This document shows, piece by piece, positions 23,246-33,445 of a stretch of 64,000 nucleotides of DNA. Position 1 is the stretch's first letter. Every line of letters starts with the position of its first letter. The notes beneath the pieces are model-generated. The model did no database searches. It was not told the DNA's origin and worked only from the letters and a program-made list of their open reading frames with translations. This DNA is from Dermatemys mawii (Eukaryota > Chordata > Testudines > Dermatemydidae). The position numbers were made by a program, and so were the translations under genes. The DNA lies in the NCBI GenBank assembly GCA_007922305.1, contig ML677335.1, forward strand, positions 15,033,734-15,097,733, read 5' to 3'.

Positions 23246-25370
23246 ACAACTAGTTCAGCACATTCTTGACACCCACAACTCTTATATGAGCCTCAACATT
23301 TGCGGCCAAACTCTATAGCTTACTCCTCCAGGTTCCTTGTTTTAATATTATCAAATTGACGGACTGGCTTAGAGAACATCAAATTGAATGTTGTAGTTTA
23401 GCTTGTCTACTCCAGAGAAGGTCAGTAACTGTTGACCAAACTTTATGGTAAAGAGAGAATATTTTGTTTTCCAGTATTAGTTTTATGATTTTATTGAGTG
23501 TTAGCTGTTCAGCTGTAGCATCTTTTAGTTTTGTTGTTAATTTTTCATCTGGAAAGATGAGTTATTCTAATGACTGAATTGTTACCATGTGCTCATTTAA
23601 TTGTGGGACTACAGTATGCAAATCAGTGCAAACAAATGCATTCAAATGATCAGAGATAGGGTCAGTGAGACGCTTTTGATTTCACCTGCTGCAATGACCT
23701 AACTTCACAGAATTTGTATAAACGTCCACGAGAGTCTTTAAGTTACAGAGCTACCAGTCTTTCATCAAATCATTTGAAAAAACCAGTGCTTGGAATATCA
23801 GTTGCTCCCTTGGGTTTCATATGTCTAGCTCATGACCTCGATTCTACTTTCACTCCTTCCCATTCTGCTTTTGCTCTTGATTGTTAACTTTCTGCTCTTT
23901 TTTTAAACACCTAACAAGACCAACAGGCTGGGACCAGGCTTTAGTAATTTTGGCCAGTGGGGAGAATTGAAATATTTACCTTTCATTTTTTAGTGCTTCA
24001 GCAATGCTTTGTGAGATCACTGTAAGATAGAATGGTAACACCTGACTCACATTGCATCTGTCCTCCTAAAGCACTTTACAAACTATATAAGCTCCATAAT
24101 TTCAGATCTAATTTTTCATGCTAGTGAAATGAAGGCATAATACTAGATAATGCAACAAAAAATATCTCCATTAAACTGTCCTCTTATCTTTTTTATTTCT
24201 GCTGTCATATATATGTGTTTCAGTATGTGTCTGATCTCAACAATGATTTCTGAATGTAACAATAGACACCTGTGAATCATTGACTAAGGCTGCTTATTGT
24301 ATGAAATAGTATAATGATAAAGAAAAGACGATCCTAATAATGGGTTAAGCTTTATTTTGTTTCTTCAAAAAAACATAATGCCCTTGGAATGCTTAGGTGA
24401 AAGTAAACAACATTGCATATTTATATGCATAACTATCACTGATTTTAAAATCACTGCAAAGAAAAACCTGGAAAATTCTGCCATCATTTTCTGATAAAAA
24501 TCAGGTACCTGTATATATCAGATCCAATCTGAAATTATATTTGCCTGGCTTGGTGGGTGGAGAAAAAACCTGTGGAAAATCTCTTCTAACCTTATTGAAT
24601 TTTCTTTTTAGTTTGTTATGACATGGTGCACCAAGAATGGCTATTTTTTCTTTTTTTCCCCCACTGGCATGAATTCTCAAACAAGTAGCAAATTATTTAA
24701 GATAAATGTCGACTGCTGTAGACAGCTGCCAGAATAGAAGTGAAAATAAACTGGTGAAAGGAAACTGCCCAGTTCATGGAAAGGGCAGCAACGATATAGT
24801 GCAGCAAGTCCATGACACTTCTGGATACACATGCTGAAAGACTTACCCCGGCTGGCCTGCTACAAATCTCCCAGTAATTCATTAAGGGGAAACGCTCCTT
24901 GCAACATTTCACTCCTATTTTAACACCCTTTGTCTTTACCTTCCATACTCAGTGGGTTCATTCCTATGTCAAGTGAGCCTCAGCCAGTCTCAGTGAACCA
25001 GTTTTTCATTCCTGATAGAGTGCACTCTTTTACTCTAGTAGCAAGATTAAATGGATGCTTTTACTGTAAGTATTTTAACAGTCTGTGGAATTTTTCAAGG
25101 TTTGGGGTCAAAAGAAAGATATGATCATTGTGGCCCAGTAAATAAAGTACAATAAAGTAGCATGACTGGTGGCTTAAGCAGTAGTGAATGTTACCATGTC
25201 TCGTAATAAACCCAGAAAAAGCCTCAAAGGAGCAGTCATCTTCAGTATAAGATTTAAGTGCATTGTGTTAAGGTAAAAAGATGAGAAATGTAACCTGTTG
25301 TTTTTTTTAAAAAAACTCTATTTCAAGCCTTTGAAATTATGGAATTAAAATGTAGTAGCCATCTCAACAC
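23246..25370. other. unclassified non-coding stretch
   Basis: AT-rich DNA without recognised genes. A weak MIR-like piece (aaagcactttacaaac near 24070) is too short to call. Confidence 0.35.
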
Positions 25371-25456
25371 CAGCCCAATTTTTCAGTCCTTACTCAGGCA
25401 AAAGTTCCGTTGACTTCATTAGGAATTTTACCTGGGTACTGACTGCAGGATTTGAC
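25371..25456. repeat. palindromic amniote repeat (ccttactcaggcaaaa type)
   Basis: The left half (cagtccttactcaggcaaaa) and right half (ttttacctgggtactgactg) are approximate reverse complements around gttgacttcattagga. Similar copies occur at 33240-33362 and 49905-50005. Confidence 0.6.
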
Positions 25457-25699
25457 CTTTTATGTTTAAATGACAGAGCCAGCCATTCCAGGTGATTTTT
25501 CATTTTGTAGAGTGGCTTTGCTCTCCTGTGTCCAACTTCCTGCCTTAGAGAAAGTCAAAAATCATAGCTGAGTGTTTTGTTTTAGTAATTGTCTCTTTCT
25601 AAAATAGATTGGAGTTACAGGGTGAAATTTGAATGTGAACAATGGTTATCGAAATATACCGTTAGGTTGTATATGGATACAGAATGGTGGTGATTTGTT

Positions 25700-25795
25700 T
25701 TGCAGTAGCACATATGGGCCCCGATCAGGGATCAGGCCCCATTGTGGTAGCACTGTACATGCACACACACAATAAAAAGACAGCACCTGACCCAA
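25700..25795 (-). repeat. tacagcacctagtacaa-family repeat, antisense
   Basis: The run gggccccgatcagggatcag, gccccattgtggtagcactg, tacatgcacac and aaaaagacagcacctgaccc is the antisense of the family described at 22318. Confidence 0.6.
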
Positions 25796-26423
25796 AGTCT
25801 GACATATGATGAGAGAACCAAAAAACATTGGAGAGTGGGAGGACAAGAGATCAGTGAAAATAATATGTTTGGTACCTGGTAGCAATTTTTTAAAAAAAGA
25901 AAACATTAATTTTATTGAAATAAATATACAAAAAGTATTGGAAATTGGTGCTATATGTAGCAGGACTTTGATTTTTACAAGCATAGACCCCAGGCCTGCA
26001 GTGGAGTCTGAGCAGGCATAAAGGTCTACCCTTGCAGATCTGGTTGCTCGATTGGGTCCCTGGGGAGTACAATGAAAGGAATGGTTTACTTTACATTAAT
26101 GTATCTTGCCAAGGATTCCTATTTTAAAAAAAAGTCGTCTTATTTCCCAGTCTACAAACTAGTTCTTCATTGGGGACATCTGTGAGCTTTCTGAAAGCCA
26201 TTCACAAACCTTTGCAGACTTTTCTGATTTCCATTGTTTTGAGACACATGAAACTGCATGAGAGAAAAGAATACTCTGCACTCACCTTTGTTTGAGTGAA
26301 GGAGACTTGTCTCCAAGACAGAGACCCTGAAGTACCCTCTGATTCAGTGGAGAATATTCATTCTAGTTCAACAGTTTAACTATTTGTGTGGTCCCCATTT
26401 TAAAAAGGAAAGCTGATCACTAA

Positions 26424-26546
26424 TAGGGTGACCAGTTGTCCCAATTTTATAGGGACAGTCTCGATTTTGAGGTCTTTTCCTTATATAGGCTCCTATTACC
26501 TCCTACCCTTGTCCTGATTTTTCACATTTGCTGTCTGGTCACCCTA
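26424..26546. mobile_element. 123-bp hAT-type MITE with perfect 8-bp TSD and 12-bp TIRs
   Basis: The ends tagggtgaccag (26424-26435) and ctggtcacccta (26535-26546) are perfect 12-bp terminal inverted repeats. An identical 8-bp duplication, atcactaa, flanks both sides (26416-26423 and 26547-26554). An 8-bp duplication is the rule for hAT transposition. The interior is a decayed palindrome (attttatagggacagtc on the left; gtcctgatttttcac on the right). No coding capacity. It must have been moved by a transposase made elsewhere. A second copy lies at 53756-53886 in the other orientation. Confidence 0.9.
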
Positions 26547-26554
26547 ATCACTAA

Positions 26555-28127
26555 TAGCTCTTTGCCTCCCTCATGTAAGCTGTATTCTACCCTTTTTGAT
26601 TTCATTGGTACTGCTCAGTATAAATAAGGGTGTCAGAATCCAGCCCACAGTGATTGACATTATGTATCATGTGGATTTCAGCTTGAAAATGCAATGGATT
26701 GTCCCGACGTTGGTTTAATGCATGTGCTTGCTGGATATATCTGCTGTAACCCTCTGGGGCGTAAATATATAGTGTTCATGCAGACACAGTCCGAGCTGGA
26801 GCACTGGGCCAGGGGCCCTTGCATTTCGCAGTGTTCCCTTGTACAGTCTTGGAACTTTACATTTCCTCCTTCCATGCGGGGTACATTCTACTGAATAATA
26901 CAGAGTTTCTATAAAAGAGACTATCCCTTCCTGTAGAACAGGTGGAATTTTAAGGGTCCAGAATTGTAGGCAGAGAGAAATTTAAATTTCCCATTTAAAT
27001 TTTGGTTTGCCTTTCCCATGTGGTCTGTGTCTGTTGACTGTATTTCCTGTCGGACATATTGTTTTTCATTTATGTCCCTCTTTTTCTAATGTTGCATTCT
27101 GTAGCTGTATGTAGTTCTCTCATTTGATTGTTCTAGTGTGGCTTATTGTGTCCTGCCTGATGGATCTTTACATTCTGCTTATAAATTGTGGCCTCAAAAT
27201 ATCCAGCATCAGCTTCTGGGTTGTCCTGTCAAAGACAAGTTGTCAAAGGGATGATAAAACTATGAACTATTAAAAAGAAAAGTAAATGGTAACAAAAACA
27301 GGCGAACTAAAGAGTGCCCAGTGAAATCATAACTTACCAGCTGTCAGAGAAAAGAGAAATGAGTGATGAGTCACTACACTATCTTTGCTACTGTGATGGA
27401 TATGGTCTGAACTAATGGCTTGTTTCACTGAGATGTTTGTAATGACAAACTAATGATGCCTAGTAAAGCAATTGATTCACTGATACTGTTCTAGAACTGT
27501 CTTATTCAGTCAGTGTAATTAATATATGTAGAGGTGCATTCTCGGTTGATTAGCAGGAGGAATTATCAGCAAATGTAAATAATACTTAATCTAGCTCAGA
27601 AATGCAGGCTGTCAATCAAGTTATTGAGCTAATCTATATGTTGCTCCTTGATTTTATATTTTAGAGCACTTTGCATTGGGAGGAATGGTTTTTCTATTGT
27701 AGTGTACTATTCTTAGGTGACTTGGATGAAAGAATAGGGCGATTTGAAAAATCAAACTGAAAATGTTATGTTTACTGATTGTGCTAACCTTGACAAAACT
27801 TTTTCTTTGTATCATATCTTTTTGTAGTATTATTGGGAGTTGACCTATACACTGACTTTGACATTTTATATTACATGGTCTTGGTTATCTTTCTGACTAA
27901 AAATACTGGGCTCTTATGGCCCAGGCAGCATGTTAATAATAATAAGTAAAGGAAAACCATAAAATGGTAATTCCTGTCTTTTTAGATTACTTTAAATGCC
28001 TGGAGGATCAAGTTCTCTGACACCCTTAAACTCTACTTTTTAGCTTGAATCCATTTCCTGATGGAGCATAGAAGTGGAAGGATGTGCTATATGGCTTGTT
28101 GACTAGGCTGTGGGAGAAATTTTCACA
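26555..28127. other. unclassified non-coding stretch
   Basis: No gene or repeat recognised; short frames only. Confidence 0.35.
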
Positions 28128-28215
28128 GAGCCGTAAGAGAGTTAAGAACTTATTTCCCATTAACTTTCAGTGGGATTTGGGCCTCTAACTGCCCTTTGCC
28201 TTTGAAAATTTCCCC
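28128..28215. repeat. old amniote repeat (tgggatttgggcctctaact type)
   Basis: The words tttcagtgggatttgggcct, ctaactgccc and ctttgaaaatttcccc mark a copy of the 16919/23155/30686 family. Confidence 0.55.
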
Positions 28216-28494
28216 TTGTGTGTTTTGTTTTGGAACATTAAAAAAGTTAGCGTTAATCTATCTTAATGTACATGCAAACAAGATTATCTTCATGTCTATT
28301 GCAAAGTAGAGTTGGTTGGACAATCATGAAGTTTCAATCAATATATTACTTTCCCCTTATGTGGTGAATAACTCACTGGTTGACCAGCTTTATAGATGGT
28401 GATTGTAGTAATCACCAAACAAATTAGGGGTTGTGGTGGTGATTTGTTAATGAGGAAATCACTTCAGTTTTTAATACTTTGTTTCCTTTCTCAC
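28216..28494. other. unclassified non-coding stretch
   Basis: Nothing recognised. Confidence 0.3.
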
Positions 28495-28605
28495 CCTTTT
28501 GTCTGTGTTATCTGTTTATACTATAAGCTTTTCAGGGAAGGTATTATGCAGAGCCTACTACAAAAGGGCCCTGGTCTTTGTTGGGATTTCAATAATGCAT
28601 ATAAT
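28495..28605 (+). repeat. tacagcacctagtacaa-family repeat, decayed
   Basis: The run actataagcttttcaggga, aggtattatgcagagcctac, tacaaaagggccctggtctt and tgttgggatttcaataatgc parallels the copy at 22318. It accounts for the overlapping frames at 28396-28756. Confidence 0.55.
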
Positions 28606-29885
28606 GATGGATATGGGTATAATGCAATCACAATTTTGGTCACTACTTGCCATTCCAGTTCATAATTTCCGGTTCTGTTCACACTCTGTTCTTATGTTGA
28701 TTGGTTTATTTAAAAGTTTCTTATTAACACTGAAGAAAGAAATATCCAAAAGGTGATTGTCATAGCTCTGATAGTCAGATAATGTTCAAATACATAAATA
28801 CTTTCTTTGATTAACAGAAGCCACATTTTCCATCACTGCTGCAGGAAAAATCCAGGAATCTAGTCCTAGATATTTATCCAAATCAAATTGAACCCTTCTA
28901 AATGTGAACATCCAGACTGAAAACTGAACAAGGGCATTTTCTTCTTCAGCTAATACTTACTCATCAATCTCTTTACTTGCCTTAACGAGCCTCATGTTAA
29001 ACTAAATTTAGTAAAATGGAAGAAATGTACAATCTGATCACATAAAACCCTAGCTTTTTTTAAAAAAGCCATTTAGGATTACTAGTTTGCAAAAGCTATA
29101 GTCATTTCTTCACAGCGCCAAAGAGTTCTAAAAACTTCATTTCAGTGAATGGACATAAAATAGTGTTTAAAATCTGGGAAGGATTTTCCTCAGTACTGAG
29201 CGCAATATAATGCGGAGTATATAATAAAGAAAGATCTTGCTAATTGACTTTGTGTTCTGAGGCTGGAAAAAAATGAGACTCAGCAAACTACATAAGATTA
29301 CCATACCTACTGAACATGAAAATATAGCTCGTCACTCATAAAAACCCAGAGCAACATCCTGAGGTTGTAATGTCTGTAGCAGGGATGGCAAGCACTGAGG
29401 AGGTAGCGCCAAGGGTGTAAGGTACCTGAGCTTGGAAAGTTTATGCTGTCCTCGCCCCATAGCAAGAGGCTGTACTTTCAGCCCCAGATTAGTACATGGG
29501 ATGAAAACTGGTAGAGACAGGTGCAAATAGAGAATTCACGATTACCCATTGGCCACAAGCATACACTCCAGTGAATTTACTGTGTTGTAAGACTGGGGAA
29601 GGGAGGACCGGAGAGATTTTCTGTCATCTATGCAGTAATGAAAAATGGGACTGAGATTGGAGTCCCCCTCTAACTAATCCATTGCTTAGGGTATACTAAA
29701 CTCCAAGGGACTGGTTAGGTGGAATGACGGACGAGGTTGAATGTATCTTTTGCTGTGTTCATTGCTTTAAAGCATAACAGTAAAAGCATTAACAGGACTG
29801 TCCCTACAATAGAATGACATGCAGCAAAGAATACAAGAATGTGTGGCAATGTCAGAAATTAGCGATCCAACATTCCTAAAATTTT
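28606..29885. other. unclassified non-coding stretch
   Basis: No gene or repeat recognised. Confidence 0.35.
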
Positions 29886-30262
29886 AGGCTTGGTCTACAC
29901 TACAGGGCTAGGTCGATGTAAGCTGCCTTGTGTTGACTAGTGGTGGAAGTCAAAGTTAAATTTGGCTCCCGCTGACCTCAGTGGCTCTCTGTACTGATTT
30001 AGTACCACCGACTCTCATAGCAGTATAGAGTAATGGTTGATGTAATTAGGTCAGCGCAGTTTCAGTGTAGACTGCTTACATTGACTGTTGCTGGCTTTCA
30101 GAAGCATCCCACAATGCCCCACATCAACAATGCATGCCCTTCTACTGGGAGTGTGTACCGTCGACTCATGAAGCCAAGTGTGTGCACACAAGCAATTTAA
30201 TAACCACGGCGGCTCTATGTAATTTGGGTTGATGTAATATGGTAGTGAAAACAGGGCCTCAG
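29886..30262. mobile_element. 377-bp non-autonomous TIR DNA element (ggcttggtctacactac family)
   Basis: The left end aggcttggtctacactacag and the right end, reversed, ctgaggccctgttttcacta form imperfect inverted repeats. Inside lie ctaggtcgatgtaag, aggtcagcgcagtttc and cccacaatgcccca, words typical of an abundant turtle DNA element with tcgac-rich interior. No clear target duplication remains. The 82-codon frame on the minus strand here is a chance frame. Confidence 0.7.
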
Positions 30263-30685
30263 TGATGAGTAGTGATGTATAAAATGAATAACTTTGCAAG
30301 TGGTTTTGGTCAGCTGGCTTTTCCCCGAATCATGCAATAGGAAGGTGCTGACTATTAGCCTCTCCTTATCACTTCAAACAGGACCCTGGCCTCTCTCACT
30401 GCATACCTTACAGTTTTCCTGGTAGGGGGTCAGGGCAGAGTCCAGTAGGTTTGTACCTTATATTCAGCTGACTCATGCCCCTCATCTGTGTTTGGGACCT
30501 GAAAAGTATTTATTTCTCCATCTCAGTCCATTGAAAGATCTTAAGGGAGAAGGCTATTCATTCATAGGGCCTGTTCCTGTGAGAATTGGAGATAATAAAT
30601 GCCCTCAGTGCTCCTTAAAGTCAGGGTTAGAAGCTGATGAGTTATGTCAGGATGGGACCTGTAGTTACCTAAGATATTAGAATTA
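30263..30685. other. unclassified non-coding stretch
   Basis: Nothing recognised. Confidence 0.3.
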
Positions 30686-30828
30686 GGCCCAGATTTTTAA
30701 CTCCTATGGGATTTTGTCTCCTATAGCCAAATCCCTGTAGAAAATGAGACTAAGTCCATTAAATCACTTAGGCATTGTGATGCTGAGTGCAGCTATGCCT
30801 AAAATATCTTTAAAAATCTGGACCTTAG
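30686..30828. repeat. foldback repeat (cccagatttttaac...taaaaatctggacc)
   Basis: The ends ggcccagatttttaactcct and taaaaatctggacctt are inverted relative to each other, and the interior (aaatcacttaggcattgtga / tatgcctaaaatat) continues the decayed palindrome. This is the full-length form of the family seen in pieces at 16919, 23155 and 28128. Confidence 0.6.
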
Positions 30829-31269
30829 TTGCAGACAAAGATATGTCAAGATATAACAGGCTGCAAAGAGTATTTGCAGTTGGATTTGCCCTTATATCAC
30901 AGAACTAAAAATACATTAGAGATTGAGGTCTGTTTCAGCCAAACAAAATAGTGCTGATCTCTGGTGAACCCTAGATAGGCTGTGATGTTGCTGCTAACAA
31001 AATTAAAACTAGAAAGTGGTTACTTAGAATATTTGCCAATGAGGAAGAGGAAATGAGTGGAAATTACAGTAAACTGTAAAGAGAGTGAATACATTTAGAT
31101 GAATGGCTGGAAGTGGCAGATGCTACTAAGTGGGAGGGGTGCAGTTGATAGTGAGTGAAGTCTTGTTTATAGTGGTCAGGGTAGCTCAGAGCACTTGCTG
31201 TGTCAGTAACAGCACTGGAAGGATGTATGGATGTGAGTGAATAATAAACGGAATCCATAAAGACTACAG
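30829..31269. other. unclassified non-coding stretch
   Basis: Nothing recognised. Confidence 0.3.
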
Positions 31270-31385
31270 CAGAGCTGGATTCTCCTCTCCTTTTCATTGT
31301 TGTAAATGAGCAGTGAATCCACATAAGTCAATAGAGCTGAAATAGTGTAAATCTGGTGTTAGATAAGAGGAGAATCAGACTCATA
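31270..31385. repeat. palindromic amniote repeat (gattctcctctc...gaggagaatcaga)
   Basis: The left end ctggattctcctctcctttt and the right end ataagaggagaatcagactc are inverted around a centre that contains ataagtcaatagagctgaaa. It belongs to the group of old repeats with a near-palindromic acttcaatggag-like core. Confidence 0.5.
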
Positions 31386-32354
31386 GTAAAAAGTGTGAAG
31401 AGGATAAAAGAATATCAGGCGGTGGTTAGAAGGGAGAATTATGAAATTATACACAGAACAGATTTTTTAGTAATCCTGTACAGATCTGAGGAAGAGCTCA
31501 GGGTCTTAATTCTCCCATACCTTTCACCTGGAAACCTGTGTAACATGGGTGTAAAGTGCTATCAGATCAAAACCAGAGAGCGGAGTTGCAAGGTGCAGAG
31601 AACCAGGCCTACGGTGTTTTCGGAAGTCACAGTAGATTTAATTGTCCTTGTACGTTTCACTTGAGCCTGTAAAATGCTGCACTTTTGATTGTTGACTTCA
31701 GTTTTGTTTGTCCTCATGAATTTACTTGCCTCAGTGGTTTACAGTGCTAGTGAAAGGTGATGGCAGAGAGATCAGCCCTCTCCATATACATCTGTGTGTT
31801 AAGGAAGAGCACAAGCTGCAGTGTTGGATGGTGCTCCACTCTGCCTGATGGCAAGTGTTTATTCTGTTCATTTATTGTCCTGGGGATATTTAGTATTGGA
31901 GGAGCTTTAGTTTTGCTCAGGTGGGAAGCATGCTTCTTATATTGTAAACTGAAGGCTCATTAGAGAGTATTTTTTATTTAAACTTCTAAAATTTATTCAC
32001 AACCTGAGCTTCTGGGGTAACATAGCCATCAGTGATGACTGATGGCCTTGATCTTGCCTTGAGAGCGAAAATAATAATTGGGAAGGCTGCTAGCAGCCTC
32101 ATTCCCATCTTCAGTGACCTCTGAAGCGGAATTGCCTAATAGATACATTTCTTTTGAGAGTGATGCAGTTACTTGTTTGTGTCTTGCTGCAAGTTAACTG
32201 TATTGGAACATGGATTCAGGTCCAGTGTTTCCTGAGAGGTTTGCAATACATATATGTGTGTGTGTATGTAAGGCCACTAAACGAGACTGAGAGATAATTT
32301 AGAGTGTGAGGTTATCAGAATGCTAATGGCATGCTACTTTGTGTCTCATTTCAG
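31386..32354. other. unclassified stretch upstream of the candidate exon
   Basis: A 102-codon frame (31356-31664, plus) has no recognised motif and no good splice sites. A short TG/TA microsatellite lies at 32250-32268. Confidence 0.35.
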
Positions 32355-32447
32355 TTAAGTATAGATAGCCAACTACCAGAAAAGCAAGCCATCATTGAAA
32401 ATTGGATGAGGGCAAACATACCGAGATATGTTTCAAACAAAATGGAG
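32355..32447 (+). CDS. candidate internal coding exon (31 codons) of an unidentified gene
   Basis: A 93-bp segment has strong splice signals on both sides. Upstream are a ctaat branch-point-like word at 32323-32327, about 28 bases before the exon, and a pyrimidine-leaning run ending tctcatttcag at 32354. Downstream the exon ends GAG and the intron begins gtgagg at 32448. Only one of the three frames is open across it; the other two have stops within the first 12 bases. With both edges in phase 0 it would encode 31 residues that include QLPEKQAIIENWMRANIPRY. This is a mixed hydrophobic/charged segment of normal amino-acid balance, unlike the chance frames around it. I do not recognise the protein and saw no partner exon within the window. 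It may be a real exon of a gene with long introns, or a decoy exon. It is too short for a standard length-based ORF screen. Confidence 0.42.
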
Positions 32448-33124
32448 GTGAGGTTAGAAGTCTGGGGTACGTGATCTTTACTATTAGGTGATGGTGGGTC
32501 CTACTTTACTGAAAAGATTTATCATCCCTTTGTTCAAGGGGTTCACATTTTTGTGATGCTTTTGGGTTTCCATTTGCTCCTGAAATCACGTGTTGCATTA
32601 ATGGCTAAAATACCTCTCCTCATTTGTGGGAACTGGAGATATTATAAAGGGTAATGAATCAGTTTGGTATATGCCTGTTCCCATTTTACTTGAGGGCAGT
32701 GAGTCAGTCTGGCATATGCTTGGTGCCTTGTACACAAGGGAGAGACTATAGTGCACTCACTTTTCTGCCTGAGCCCTGCAGGCAAACACAACTAAAATGG
32801 AATGATAGCAGTTTAATCGGCTTTTATGGTCCTAAACTAAGCAGTCAATGGGCCTGAAAAGGAATGTGACACTTAAGAACAGTGGCAGTGGCAGCTGTTT
32901 GAGGAAGTGATTAAAAATGCTTCGCACATTCCCTATAGAATCAAAGAAATCGAGAGTAGAACCTTCTCACAATTTGATGCTGTCATTTTTCTATTCTGGG
33001 TGCATCAGACACTGTGATGCCTCCCCAGTTACAGAGGGGCATGCACCAAGTAAGGGCCTACTTTCTTCAGCAACACAGAGGTCATTTATGCACCACCCAA
33101 TGTGGTAATTTACAACCTCAACCA
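32448..33124. other. unclassified non-coding stretch
   Basis: Nothing recognised. If 32355-32447 is an exon this would be intron. Confidence 0.3.
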
Positions 33125-33445
33125 ACTCTTTTAACAGTCTTGGATCTCTAGATCTGAAAAGGCTTTGCAAAGGCAGATAGGTGGTATCTCCATTTGCAAG
33201 ATGGTGAAGATGAGGCACAGAGAGGTTATGAGATGGATTGTAGAGCCCTTACTCATACTCGTAAGCAACAAATTGTGAGAATAGTCCCACTGAAACCTAT
33301 GAAATTACTTGAGTAATTGCTTACCAATGTGAGTAAATGTTCTATAACCTGGCCCTAAATAAGTAGCCCACGATCACATGACAAATCAGTGGCTGTGCCA
33401 GGAACAGACTGGGTCTCTTGGCTTCCAGTACAGTGACCTATCGAC
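33125..33445 (-). mobile_element. MIR-type SINE split by a younger repeat
   Basis: The left part carries ggtggtatctccatttgcaa and gatgaggcacagagaggtta. The right part resumes with tagcccacgatcacatgaca, aatcagtggctgtgcc and acagactgggtctct. Together they are the antisense MIR sequence with about 120 bp of other DNA placed near its central tgacttgcccaaggtca block. Confidence 0.75.
33240..33362. repeat. palindromic amniote repeat inserted in a MIR
   Basis: The left end tagagcccttactcatactc and the right end cctggccctaaa frame a palindrome-like interior (agcaacaaattgtgag; ttgcttaccaatgtgagta) around tagtcccactgaaacc. It interrupts the MIR, so it is younger and was mobile. I could not fix a target duplication by eye. 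Confidence 0.55.

Noticed and set aside
28396..28756. 85-89 codon overlapping frames
   Set aside because: They cover an old interspersed repeat (28495-28605) seen elsewhere in the window.
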